Assembly: GCF_000829195.1 (NCBI RefSeq)
Contig: NZ_AP013294.1
Span: forward strand, 1,313,001 to 1,377,000
DNA from: Bacillus sp. OxB-1
Lineage (GTDB): Bacteria; Bacillota; Bacilli; Bacillales_A; Planococcaceae
Direction of reading: 5' to 3'
Length of the DNA: 64,000 bases
The notes beneath the pieces were generated by a model. The model saw only the letters and a program-made list of their open reading frames with translations, ran no database searches and was not told where the DNA came from. Below, one piece after another: positions 35,479-44,100 of the stretch; within the stretch, counting starts at the first letter, position 1; the number at the start of each line of letters is the position of its first letter. The position numbers and the translations under genes were made by a program.

Positions 35479-36672
35479 ATGGACTTCGGGTTCACGGAAG
35501 AACAGGAAATGCTGCGAAAAACAGCCCGTCAATTCGTCGACGCCAAAATTATCCCGCATATCCGGAAATGGGATGCGGAAGGGGGATTCGACCCGGCCAT
35601 TTGGAAACAGCTTGCAGATCTCGGTTTCATGGGGGTCTGCATCCCGGAGAAATATGGCGGAAGCGGGATGGACTATAACTCTCTCGCAATTCTATGCGAA
35701 GAACTGGAACGGGGTGATACGGCTTTTCGGACAGCCGTATCCGTCCATATCGGGCTGAACAGCCTGACCTTGCTGCAATGGGGGAACGAAGAGCAGAAAC
35801 GGAAGTATTTGATTCCCCAGGCGAAGGGAGAAAAAATCGGAGCGTTCGGACTGACCGAACCCGGGGCAGGATCCGACGTCGCCGCCATGTCGACAGTGGC
35901 AGTGCGGGACGGTGATCATTACGTCTTGAATGGTCAAAAAACATGGATCTCGCTCTGTGATGTGGCCGATCATCTCCTCGTGTTCGCTTATACGGATAAA
36001 TCGAAGACGCACCACGGCATCAGCGCGTTCATCGTCGAACGGAATACCCCCGGATTTTCCTCAAAAGCAATCAAAGGGAAATACGGAATCCGTGCGGGGA
36101 ATACAGGCGAGCTGTTTTTCGAAGATATGAAAGTGCCAGTCGCAAACCGGCTTGGGGAAGAAGGGGAAGGCTTCAAGATTGCGATGTCCGCACTCGACAA
36201 CGGCCGGTTCACCGTGGCGGCCGGGGCGGTCGGATTGATCAAGGCATGCCTGGAAGAGAGCGTACAATATTGCCACAAACGTGAAACATTCGGCAAGGAG
36301 ATCGGCAAACATCAACTGGTCCAGCAAATGATAGCCAATATGGAAGCGGGCTATCAGATGAGCCGCCTCCTCGTCTACCGAGCGGGGGAGATGAAAAACA
36401 AAGGGCTGCGCAACACACGCGAAACATCCCTCGCCAAATGGCAAGCATGCGATTTTGCCAATCAAGCCGCAGATGATGCGTTCCAGATCCACGGGGCATA
36501 CGGCTACTCGGACGACTACCCGGTTGCCCGGTTCCTCCGCAATTCGAAAGCTCCGGTGATCTACGAAGGGACCCGGGAAATCCATACGATCATGCAGGCG
36601 GAATATGTCCTTGGATATCGGAAGGACAAAAAGCTGAGCCGGATGCTGCCGGCGTGGCCTGTTGATTCATAA
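35479..36672 (+). CDS. Acyl-CoA dehydrogenase, possibly glutaryl-CoA dehydrogenase
   Basis: 397 residues, full-length flavoprotein: FGFTEEQEMLRKTARQFVD, the FAD-contacting FGLTEPGAGSDVAAM and WISLCDVADHLLVFA, and the catalytic-base region VIYEGTREIHTIMQAEYVLG. Following lysine 6-dehydrogenase and an ALDH it could act on glutaryl-CoA, the later intermediate of the 2-aminoadipate route; sequence alone does not fix the chain length. The ATG at 35479 follows GAAGAGGAG and was preferred to a much longer ORF start. Confidence 0.85.
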   Translation: MDFGFTEEQEMLRKTARQFVDAKIIPHIRKWDAEGGFDPAIWKQLADLGFMGVCIPEKYGGSGMDYNSLAILCEELERGDTAFRTAVSVHIGLNSLTLLQWGNEEQKRKYLIPQAKGEKIGAFGLTEPGAGSDVAAMSTVAVRDGDHYVLNGQKTWISLCDVADHLLVFAYTDKSKTHHGISAFIVERNTPGFSSKAIKGKYGIRAGNTGELFFEDMKVPVANRLGEEGEGFKIAMSALDNGRFTVAAGAVGLIKACLEESVQYCHKRETFGKEIGKHQLVQQMIANMEAGYQMSRLLVYRAGEMKNKGLRNTRETSLAKWQACDFANQAADDAFQIHGAYGYSDDYPVARFLRNSKAPVIYEGTREIHTIMQAEYVLGYRKDKKLSRMLPAWPVDS

Positions 36673-36679
36673 ATTATGG

Positions 36680-36715
36680 GGATAGGTGAAGCGGCCGTTT
36701 CATCTATCCGTTTTT
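36680..36715. terminator. Bidirectional terminator between convergent genes
   Basis: GGATAG-G-TGAA pairs with TTCA-T-CTATCC around GCGGCCGT-like loop sequence, with a T-run on the plus side. It overlaps the last codons of the LysR gene. Confidence 0.8.
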
Positions 36716-37585
36716 GTGCGGGCTTAACCAGTTTCGTATGAAGGCAATCAACTTTTCCGCACTCGGCGACATATGGTTGAGTGAAGTCGCAGCGATTCCG
36801 ATTGATCGGTAATGGTTACCTTCCAATGGAATGGCCCGAACGGTTTCCGGAAGGTGGTATAAGATCATTTCAGGAAGAATGCTGAGACCGAGATTATTTT
36901 GCACCATGGAAATGATAGCCTGATCCTCCACAATTTCGTATTGGATCGTCGGTGTGATCCGATGCGTCTTGAATATCCGCCGGACGTCATTGTCGATGGA
37001 GGATTTCGGCATGATAAAATCTTCGTTGCTGAGTTGCTCCACATGAATGCTGTCACTTTCGTAAAGAGGGTGAGCAGCGGGAACGATACAAAGTAGCGAA
37101 TCCTCTTTGACGGGAATGGTATCAAATGATTTGGAAGCCGGAAGGGATAAAAAGCCGAAATCAACTTTCCCTTCCGAAATCCATTTGGTGATGTCATCAT
37201 AGTTGCCCTCGTATAATTTGATATCAATTAGCGGAAAATCTTCCCGGAACAGTTTGATGATTTGCGGAATCCAATGGATCGATACACTGGGAAAAGTGCC
37301 GATTCGGACGACTCCGATTTCAAGACCGTTGATTTTAGCCGCTTTCTGCAATAACTGTTCGTTGCTCTTCAAGATTTCCTGTATATGGACAAGTATTTTT
37401 TCTCCGTTGGCCGTAAGGCTTGTCCCGGAACGGCTTCTGATGAGGAGGGCAAATCCGAACTCTTCCTCCAGCCCCGCAATGGCATGGCTGACTGCGGACT
37501 GGGTAAGTTTGAGTGCTTCAGCCGCTTTCGATAGACTGCCGGTTTCCACTACTGTCCGGAAGATTTCATACTTGATCAAAGACAA
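36704..37585 (-). CDS. LysR-family regulator
   Basis: 293 residues: HTH at residues 1-60 (FRTVVETGSLSKAAEALKLTQSAVSHAIAGLEEEFG) and a periplasmic-binding-type effector domain. TTG start with AAAGGAGGGG upstream. It is divergent from the gamma-lyase at 37702 with 116 nt between, where ATAAAC...GATTTAT (37629-37649) forms an imperfect dyad of LysR-box size. It probably controls the sulfur gene cluster to its right. Confidence 0.9.
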   Translation of the reverse strand: MSLIKYEIFRTVVETGSLSKAAEALKLTQSAVSHAIAGLEEEFGFALLIRSRSGTSLTANGEKILVHIQEILKSNEQLLQKAAKINGLEIGVVRIGTFPSVSIHWIPQIIKLFREDFPLIDIKLYEGNYDDITKWISEGKVDFGFLSLPASKSFDTIPVKEDSLLCIVPAAHPLYESDSIHVEQLSNEDFIMPKSSIDNDVRRIFKTHRITPTIQYEIVEDQAIISMVQNNLGLSILPEMILYHLPETVRAIPLEGNHYRSIGIAATSLNHMSPSAEKLIAFIRNWLSPHKNG

Positions 37586-37701
37586 TGGCTACCCCTCCTT
37601 TGTATTAATTTTATTCATACTTCTTATTATAAACATTCATTTGATTTATGGAAGAGCGGAATTTTATAATGAAAGGAGAAAACTTTGTAGGAGGTCTGGA
37701 T

Positions 37702-38919
37702 ATGGATAGGCAGTGGGGGTTCGATACGACTGTGATACATGGGCATCTGGAAGGCCGGAACATAGGGGCCGTCGTTCAACCGATCGTTCCGGCGGTGGCC
37801 TATTCTTTCGAAAGTCATGAAGCCGCCGCGGAGACGGTAGCGGGAAAACGGGAAGGCGTTTACTATGGTAGATACGGCAATGCAACATTACAATCCTTTG
37901 AAGAAAGGGTGGCTCTTCTTGAGAACGGCGAGGCGGCCCTCGGTGTCAGCTCGGGAATGGCGGCAATTTCCACAGTGTTGCTCAGTCTATTGCAGCATGG
38001 CGATCATGTTATTGTTACAAAAGATGTCTACGGGGGAACCTATCACTTTCTGAAGACATTGGCTCCAAGATTCGGCATCACATTCAGTTTTGTGAATTGC
38101 ACGGATTTTGATAGCATTAGGGATGCTATACAGGACAACACGAAGGCGGTTTATATCGAGACGCCTTCCAATCCTTTGTTGACGGTGCTCGATGTGGAAG
38201 GGATTGCAAACATTACGCGACAACATCAGATCCCTCTAGTGATTGATAATACATTCATGTCGCCGTATCTTCAGAAACCGTTGAATCTTGGCGCGGACAT
38301 CGTAATCCATAGTGCGACCAAATATTTGAATGGGCATGGAGATGTGATCGCCGGGGTCATCGTTGCGGATCGAGAACGCATCCGCTTTATGCGGCAGCAA
38401 ATCATGGGTGACCTCGGACAAGTGCTGAGCGCGGGGGATGCGTCTTTGTTATTGAGAGGCATGAAAACGCTTGGTCTCAGAATGGAGCGGCATTGTACCA
38501 ATGCCTATGCCATCGCGGAATTCCTGGAATCCCATCCGCAAGTGACCAAGGTTTATTATCCCGGCCTGCCATCCCATCCCCAATATGAAACAGCGCGGAA
38601 GCAGATGAAAGGGATGGGTGGAATCGTCTCGTTTGAAGTGAAAGGCGGTCTGGAATCGGCAACGGCCTTTCTGGATGCGTTACGATTATCGATGATTTCA
38701 TTCAGCCTAGGAGACCCTGAAACGCTTGTGCAACATCCGGCGACGATGACCCATTTCTCCTTGCCGGAAGCTGTACGGAAGGCAAGCGGGATTACAGACG
38801 GACTCATCCGTCTATCGGCAGGACTGGAAGATGTGGAAGACATCATACAGGATTTATCCCGGGCTTTCGATCAATTGCAATGTAAAAATTTTCATGAAGT
38901 TGGACAGGTATCTAGTTGA
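37702..38919 (+). CDS. PLP-dependent Cys/Met metabolism lyase (gamma-lyase type)
   Basis: 405 residues. PLP-binding Lys in IHSATKYLNGHGDVIAG, phosphate/substrate loops in YYGRYGNATLQSFEERVALLE, SSGMAAIS and DVYGGTYHF, and the C-terminal FSLGDPETLVQHPATMTH with the Arg in GLIRLSAGLEDVEDI. It may be a cystathionine or methionine gamma-lyase; the family does not distinguish these easily. The ATG at 37702 has GTAGGAGGT upstream; two earlier in-frame ATGs exist. The next genes suggest a link to cysteine. Confidence 0.88.
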   Translation: MDRQWGFDTTVIHGHLEGRNIGAVVQPIVPAVAYSFESHEAAAETVAGKREGVYYGRYGNATLQSFEERVALLENGEAALGVSSGMAAISTVLLSLLQHGDHVIVTKDVYGGTYHFLKTLAPRFGITFSFVNCTDFDSIRDAIQDNTKAVYIETPSNPLLTVLDVEGIANITRQHQIPLVIDNTFMSPYLQKPLNLGADIVIHSATKYLNGHGDVIAGVIVADRERIRFMRQQIMGDLGQVLSAGDASLLLRGMKTLGLRMERHCTNAYAIAEFLESHPQVTKVYYPGLPSHPQYETARKQMKGMGGIVSFEVKGGLESATAFLDALRLSMISFSLGDPETLVQHPATMTHFSLPEAVRKASGITDGLIRLSAGLEDVEDIIQDLSRAFDQLQCKNFHEVGQVSS

Positions 38920-39027
38920 TTGGAGTGGAAAGCTTCCGCCTGTGACGGAAATCAACGGTGGAGACCCGGATGAAATTTTAAATTCCATGTTACAAAAACA
39001 AACTATTAAAGAACGGAGTGAATTTGC

Positions 39028-39771
39028 ATGGGCGAAATAAAAAACTTGGAACCTGTCACGATGGATACGATCACTGCGAAATTGATGACACATATTGTAG
39101 CAACGGCGACTGAACGTTTCGGGGAAGATGGAATACCGGCTGTTCAAGCAGGTGTTCAACAAGTGATCGATGAACAACAGGCTGAAATGGCTGGAGTGCT
39201 TCAGGAGGATGCGCTTTTTTTGTTCGATAAATTATTCGACTCGGAACAAATCGAGAAAACATTGCGTGCCTATAATGCGAAACGGGAAGAAGCGGACCGC
39301 GAACCGTATACGATGTTTGCAATCATGGCGAAACTGTTCGCCCACATTGCTAAAGCGATGGTGGAAACATTCGGCAAAGAAGAAGGGGAACAGGTGATGA
39401 TGGATAGCGTCGGCGTGTTTGGTGAAGAACGCGGCCGTGATATCGCCCGTCGTGCGGCGGCCGTCGGGAAGCCGAATACGATGGAGAATTATTTGTCCAA
39501 CTATGATATGGGGCGCAGTGAACTATTCGAATATGAAACATATTTTCATCCGACAGAAATCGAACAGTCCTTTACGAAATGCGCATTTGCGGAACAGTGG
39601 AAAAAAGATGGCATGGAAGACTACGGAATTTTGTATTGTCATATGATCGATCCTTCGATTGCCAAGGGCTATAACCCGAACTTTGAAGTGGTGCATGATC
39701 AATATGTTCTGCGGGAAGGGACTTGCCATTTCCGTTTTCAAATGAAGGACGAAAGCGGGACATCCGAATGA
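39028..39771 (+). CDS. L-2-amino-thiazoline-4-carboxylate (ATC) hydrolase family protein
   Basis: 247 residues. The C-terminal half (TKCAFAEQWKKDGMEDYGILYCHMIDPSIAKGYNP and CHFRFQMKDESG) matches the ATC hydrolase family, whose founding Pseudomonas members open the thiazoline ring of L-ATC to N-carbamoyl-L-cysteine. The N-terminal half is helical. The stop overlaps the start of an N-carbamoyl-amino-acid hydrolase, the enzyme for the next step, which strongly supports the call. CGGAGTG precedes the ATG. About 108 nt without an evident promoter separate it from the gamma-lyase. Confidence 0.8.
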   Translation: MGEIKNLEPVTMDTITAKLMTHIVATATERFGEDGIPAVQAGVQQVIDEQQAEMAGVLQEDALFLFDKLFDSEQIEKTLRAYNAKREEADREPYTMFAIMAKLFAHIAKAMVETFGKEEGEQVMMDSVGVFGEERGRDIARRAAAVGKPNTMENYLSNYDMGRSELFEYETYFHPTEIEQSFTKCAFAEQWKKDGMEDYGILYCHMIDPSIAKGYNPNFEVVHDQYVLREGTCHFRFQMKDESGTSE

Positions 39772-40994
39772 TTAACGAAGAGCGGCTCTGGAATCGACTG
39801 ATGACTTTGGGGGAACTGGGCAAACAGCCAAGCGGCGGGGTGACCCGGTTTTCCTTTACGGAAGAAGAACAGCAAGCCAAGCGGCTCGTCGCTTCCTATA
39901 TGAGAGAAGCAGGCATGGAAGTCCGGGAAGATGCGGTCGGCAATCTGATAGGAAGGCGCGAAGGACGGCGGGCAGATGCGCCTGCCGTTTTAATCGGCTC
40001 CCATATTGACACGGTTCCGGACGGCGGCAGGTTTGACGGTGCACTCGGCGTCATTGCCGGTGTTGAGGTCGTGCAAACGATGAACGAGCAACAGATTCAG
40101 CATGATCATCCGATTGAGGTTATCGCATTTACCGATGAGGAAGGCAGCCGTTTCGGATTCGGCATGATCGGCAGCAGGGCCATTGCGGGAACGTTGACAG
40201 AGGATCAGCTTCAGCAGGACGACAAAAATGGTATAATCATTGGGGATGCGATGAAACAGGTCGGATTGGATCCCCAACGTATCGGGGAGGCGAAAAAAGA
40301 ACCATCGACTGTGAAAGCCTATGTGGAACTGCATATTGAACAGGGACGAGTCCTCGAAAAGCACGGAATTCCCGCCGGTATCGTATCGGGCATCGCCGGT
40401 CCGCTTTGGACAAGATGGATTATTTCCGGCGAGGCGGGTCATGCCGGTTCGACTCCGATGGACAGCCGGAAAGATCCGTTGATGGCAGCAGTGGAAATTA
40501 TGCAGTTCATTGAAGAGGAAGCGAAACAGTATCCACAAACCGTTGCGACGATCGGGCAGATATCCGTGAAACCCGGCGGCGTGAATGTCGTTCCGGGGGA
40601 AGTCGAATTTACTTTGGATCATCGGGCGATCGACGAGGGTATTCGCAATGAGGTGGAAAGGAAGATCCAGGCCCATGCGGAGCAAGTATGCGTTAAGCGG
40701 AATGTGGAGCTGGTCATTGAGCCGTTGCAACGCGTCACGCCTGTTCCATGTTCGGAGTTCATTCAAAACGTGATCCGGGAGGCATGCCAAAAAGCGGGCA
40801 TCGATCCGCTGACCCTCCCAAGCGGAGCAGGACATGACGGCATGCAGTTCCACAACGCTTGGCCGATCGGCATGATTTTCATCCGATCGGAAAACGGCAT
40901 CAGCCATAATCCGGCTGAATGGAGTTCGAGAGACGATTGCGGAACAGGTACACGAATCTTGTTTGAGACAATATGCGAACTTGCAACTAAGTGA
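39768..40994 (+). CDS. M20-family N-carbamoyl-L-amino-acid (L-cysteine) hydrolase
   Basis: 408 residues. Metal ligands are visible in GSHIDTVPDGGRFDGALG, FTDEEGSRFGFGMIGSRA, ELHIEQGRVLE and ISHNPAEWSSRDDCG; a lid domain with HAGSTPMDSRKDPL lies between. Family members hydrolyse N-carbamoyl amino acids, ureidoglycolate or allantoate. The ATGA overlap with the ATC hydrolase gene points to N-carbamoyl-L-cysteine as substrate, yielding L-cysteine, CO2 and ammonia. Confidence 0.88.
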   Translation: MINEERLWNRLMTLGELGKQPSGGVTRFSFTEEEQQAKRLVASYMREAGMEVREDAVGNLIGRREGRRADAPAVLIGSHIDTVPDGGRFDGALGVIAGVEVVQTMNEQQIQHDHPIEVIAFTDEEGSRFGFGMIGSRAIAGTLTEDQLQQDDKNGIIIGDAMKQVGLDPQRIGEAKKEPSTVKAYVELHIEQGRVLEKHGIPAGIVSGIAGPLWTRWIISGEAGHAGSTPMDSRKDPLMAAVEIMQFIEEEAKQYPQTVATIGQISVKPGGVNVVPGEVEFTLDHRAIDEGIRNEVERKIQAHAEQVCVKRNVELVIEPLQRVTPVPCSEFIQNVIREACQKAGIDPLTLPSGAGHDGMQFHNAWPIGMIFIRSENGISHNPAEWSSRDDCGTGTRILFETICELATK

Positions 40995-41044
40995 AAAAAG
41001 AGTGCCGGATTCCTCGCAAGTGAGAATCCAGCACTCTTTCTTTA
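40995..41044. terminator. Bidirectional terminator
   Basis: AAAGAGTGC-C-GGATTC pairs with GAATCC-A-GCACTCTTT around an 11-nt loop, with A-run and T-run on either side. It serves the hydrolase (+) and the NRAMP-like gene (-). Confidence 0.92.
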
Positions 41045-41048
41045 TGAA

Positions 41049-42308
41049 TCAAGCACCTAAAAATGCTTTAATTGCGTCAATCAAGCTGTAAAGGCCTAAA
41101 CCTGTACAAATCAGGGCGACAATTCCGCCGATGATGTTCATTTTGACGCTGTTGACATATTTGCCAAGACGGTTTTTATTGTTCATGATGATCAACAGCA
41201 AGATGGAGATGACAGGCAGTAGAATTCCGTTCAATGCCTGGGCAAAAAGAAGTACGTCGAGCGGTTCGAAACCTAGACCGGATGACAGGATACCGATTAT
41301 CATCACGATGACGAATACCAGTTTAAACTTCTTATTTTTCATTCCATTTTCCCATCTCATCACACTTCCGATTGTAACAGCAGCTCCAAGTGGAGAAGCG
41401 AGGGCGGACGAAAAACCTGCCGCAAATAATCCGACACTGATGAAAACTTTAGCCCATTCACCGAGTAGCGGTTCTAGTTGAATGGACAGATCCGCGACGC
41501 TTTTCACTTCAAGACCGTAAATCATCGTTCCGGAAGTGATTAAAATTGCTGCTGTAATCAAACCACCGATACAGATGGAGATAGTCGTATCCAACCGTGC
41601 CTCTTTTAAATCAGATGGCTTCGACCATCTTTCTTGGACCATTGTCGAGTGGATAAAGAAGTTATACGGTACGACAGTTGTTCCGATCAATGCAATAACC
41701 ATTAAAATAGAGCCGGTCGGGATGGTTGGGAGGAATGCGCCTTGGAATACAGCACCAAGGTCAGGTTTCGCTACAATCATCGTTGTGATGAAGGTGACAC
41801 TCATTACAGCGATAAGTACAACCATGACACGCTCAATCAGTTTGTAACTGCCGCTGAGTCCGAGTATTAGAATAACAACTCCGAAGATTGGTCCGAGAAT
41901 ATTGGAAGGAATTCCGGTCAACGTGGAAATCCCGAGCGATGTACCGAGAAGGTCCCCCGCAATATAAGCGGCACAACCGATTCCGACCGCTATCATGACG
42001 AGCCACATCGAACCGAACTTTAAGATGGGATTAGCAAACTGTTCCCGGATTGCTTCCCCTAATCCTTTTTTTGTAATTATCCCAAGTCTGGCTGACATCT
42101 CTTGCAAAACGATCGTTGCAATAATCGAGAATACAACTGCCCATAAGATGGCATATCCGAATGAAGCCCCTGCCCGTGTTGCAGTAGTTACAGTACCCGG
42201 ACCAATGAATGAAGCCGTAATAATCGCGCCTGGTCCAATGACCTTAAGTTTATTTTTCAATGACTTTTTTTCCGTTGTAGAAGTGTCTATTTCTTTTTGC
42301 GTTGTCAT
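41049..42308 (-). CDS. NRAMP-related transporter lacking canonical metal ligands
   Basis: 419 residues, about 11 membrane helices with the NRAMP fold. Helix 1 reads IGPGTVTTATRAG where metal transporters have DPGN, and helix 6 reads GTTVVPYNFFIHS where they have an M-P-H motif. Three ligands (Asp, Asn, Met) and the His are therefore replaced, so Mn/Fe transport is doubtful. In Bacillus subtilis a NRAMP relative (ycsG) lies among 5-oxoproline genes, suggesting such proteins may carry organic substrates. It is the last gene of a ureohydrolase operon. GGGG precedes the ATG. Confidence 0.8.
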   Translation of the reverse strand: MTTQKEIDTSTTEKKSLKNKLKVIGPGAIITASFIGPGTVTTATRAGASFGYAILWAVVFSIIATIVLQEMSARLGIITKKGLGEAIREQFANPILKFGSMWLVMIAVGIGCAAYIAGDLLGTSLGISTLTGIPSNILGPIFGVVILILGLSGSYKLIERVMVVLIAVMSVTFITTMIVAKPDLGAVFQGAFLPTIPTGSILMVIALIGTTVVPYNFFIHSTMVQERWSKPSDLKEARLDTTISICIGGLITAAILITSGTMIYGLEVKSVADLSIQLEPLLGEWAKVFISVGLFAAGFSSALASPLGAAVTIGSVMRWENGMKNKKFKLVFVIVMIIGILSSGLGFEPLDVLLFAQALNGILLPVISILLLIIMNNKNRLGKYVNSVKMNIIGGIVALICTGLGLYSLIDAIKAFLGA

Positions 42309-42397
42309 TATTTTCCCCGCCCGTCACTAAATATATTTATTGAATATTACAACTATTTTTGGGAAAAATACCCGGGATAGGGGAGGGTGTCATCCGC

Positions 42398-43036
42398 CTA
42401 TTCCAAGTAGTTGTAGATTGTTTGCTTTGAAACTTTGAGAGCGTTTGCAATTTTTTCGATAGAGCCTTGGATCAAAAAAGTTCCCTTCTCTTCCAGACTG
42501 CGAACGAATTGAATCTTATCTTCCCGGGACATCTTTGAAATAGGAATTCCGATTTCTTTCAAGGAGCTAGTAATTAGTTGATCAAACACTTCATCAATAT
42601 TTTTCGCGTACGACTCCTCCATCGGGGAATCGAGTTGATCCAAATCAGGGGTTGCGGAAAAATCTTTGATAATCTGATTGACCATAGAGAATGCAGTAAT
42701 GTCGAAGTTAATCCCGATGAAGCCGATTACGTTACCGCTTTCATTTCGAATGAATGAACTTGAAGTCTTTACGAACTTCCCATCTCTTGTCCGTGACGTC
42801 TGACCAAGCATATCAGGCACGGCATCCCCGTGTTGCCGCAACTCTTTTAAGATGACTTCTGTTGTTGGGGCTCCCAGCGCTCGTTCCGTAACACTGCCAG
42901 CTATATAAACGAGTGAGGAATGGATGTCCGACAAGTCATGAATGACCACTTCGCAATTTCGCCCAAACGTTGCGGCGATCATGTCTGCCACCGGTTGGTA
43001 GCGTTTTAATATTTCTGCATTTTCTTCTTTCGCCAT
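42398..43036 (-). CDS. YheO/DauR-type PAS and HTH regulator
   Basis: 212 residues. The N-terminal half is a PAS_6-type sensor (YQPVADMIAATFGRNCEVVIHDL, SSSFIRNESGNVIGFIGINFDIT) and the C-terminus an HTH_22 domain (REDKIQFVRSLEEKGTFLIQGSIEKIANALKVSKQTIYNYL). Such regulators usually control amino-acid or small-metabolite genes beside them. It lies between a ureohydrolase and an NRAMP relative on the same strand. The start is the ATG at 43036; a GTG nine bases earlier is possible. Confidence 0.85.
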   Translation of the reverse strand: MAKEENAEILKRYQPVADMIAATFGRNCEVVIHDLSDIHSSLVYIAGSVTERALGAPTTEVILKELRQHGDAVPDMLGQTSRTRDGKFVKTSSSFIRNESGNVIGFIGINFDITAFSMVNQIIKDFSATPDLDQLDSPMEESYAKNIDEVFDQLITSSLKEIGIPISKMSREDKIQFVRSLEEKGTFLIQGSIEKIANALKVSKQTIYNYLE

Positions 43037-43090
43037 ACGAATCACCAGTTTCCAAAGTTATTTAAGAAGGCTTGCTTCTTTACAATGGGC

Positions 43091-43122
43091 GTCCTGTTTC
43101 CGTGATTCCACAGAAACAGGAC
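43091..43122 (-). other. Strong stem-loop without T-run in operon interior
   Basis: GTCCTGTTTC (43091-43100) pairs perfectly with GAAACAGGAC (43113-43122), with a further GTG/CAC pairing after one mismatch and an ATTC tetraloop. No T-tract follows on either strand. It lies between the ureohydrolase stop and the regulator start, where it could set mRNA processing or stability. Confidence 0.6.
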
Positions 43123-43141
43123 ATCCAAAGTAGATTATAAC

Positions 43142-44077
43142 TTATTTTCTGCTCGCAATGACCCCTGCAAGTGCATATAAAATGACTGTGGAAGCAAAGT
43201 GAGCCGAAAGCTGGGTCGGATCTTGTTGTGGATAGATTTCCACAAAGTCCATTCCAACGACGCCTTGTTTACAAATTTCATGAACCAGAGTTAATAGTTC
43301 GTGGGAAGTCAATCCATTCCCATCAACCGGGCCGCCAGGGTTGAATGCAAAGTCCAATACGTCACTGCAAATGCTCAAGTAGACGACATCGACATCTTTG
43401 CTCGCCATTGCATGAAGCTCGGCTGCCAACTCTTTCAAATTGGAGTGGTTGCGGATATCATTGATTGTCACAGTGACAGCGCCTGCTGCTTTTGCGTTGC
43501 GCCCACTTTCCGGAATATTTCTCGGGCCATGGATCCCTGTGTGGATAATGCTTTCATTGCGAACGCCTTCTTGCTCATATAAGCGGGCGAACGGGCTGCA
43601 ACGTGCATATTGGTCGCCGTTATGGGATGGCAAGTTGTCGTAGTGTGCATCCAGATGGATGATCCCGACTTTTTTGCCTTGTTCGGCAAGCGCTTTCACG
43701 ATCGGGAAAGTGATGCCGTGATCTCCTCCGAGTCCGATGAGGAATTTTCCGCTTTCCCAAAGCTTGCTTGTGAAGTTTGTAATTCTTTTCATTGTTTCAT
43801 CGACATCTGCCGGTACAACGTCAATATCGCCGATATCTCCGAGTTTCATATGTTCGAACACATCGATATGATCCAACTCTGGCAAATAGCCGCTATATCT
43901 AGCTGATGTCAGGCGCATCACTTTTGGACCGAGTTCACAACCGGTATAGTCTCCCCAAGTTACCGCACCTTCCCAAGGTACTCCGTACACAACTGCATCT
44001 ATATCTTCAAGTGACTTACTAGTGGAAATATTCTTTGCTCCAAGGAAGCAAGGTGTATTGCCGTAGATGTTTGTCAT
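43142..44077 (-). CDS. Ureohydrolase (arginase/agmatinase family) with altered metal site
   Basis: 311 residues. The fold and two metal motifs are standard: GLGGDHGITFPIVKA and IIHLDAHYDNLPSHNG. The third, normally S-x-D-x-D-x-x-D-P, reads LSICSDVLDFAFNPGGPVDG: the first metal-binding Asp is Cys and the Pro is Phe. The conserved GGPVDGNGLTSHE follows. The substrate (guanidino compound) is unknown. GAAAGGA lies upstream of the ATG. It is the promoter-proximal gene of an operon with a PAS/HTH regulator and an NRAMP relative. Confidence 0.85.
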   Translation of the reverse strand: MTNIYGNTPCFLGAKNISTSKSLEDIDAVVYGVPWEGAVTWGDYTGCELGPKVMRLTSARYSGYLPELDHIDVFEHMKLGDIGDIDVVPADVDETMKRITNFTSKLWESGKFLIGLGGDHGITFPIVKALAEQGKKVGIIHLDAHYDNLPSHNGDQYARCSPFARLYEQEGVRNESIIHTGIHGPRNIPESGRNAKAAGAVTVTINDIRNHSNLKELAAELHAMASKDVDVVYLSICSDVLDFAFNPGGPVDGNGLTSHELLTLVHEICKQGVVGMDFVEIYPQQDPTQLSAHFASTVILYALAGVIASRK

Positions 44078-44100
44078 GATTCGTCATTTCCTTTCGAGCT

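Noticed and set aside
38894..39040. 48-codon ORF (MKLDRYLVDWSGKLPPV...) between the gamma-lyase and ATC hydrolase genes
   Set aside because: It looks somewhat protein-like but overlaps both neighbours and has no ribosome binding site. I could not support it as a gene; a conserved small ORF in relatives would change this.
39990..40907. 305-codon minus-strand ORF
   Set aside because: It is antisense to the M20 hydrolase gene and shows no family features.
43142..44077. Firm call as agmatinase
   Set aside because: The altered metal motif and unknown neighbours make any specific substrate unsafe.
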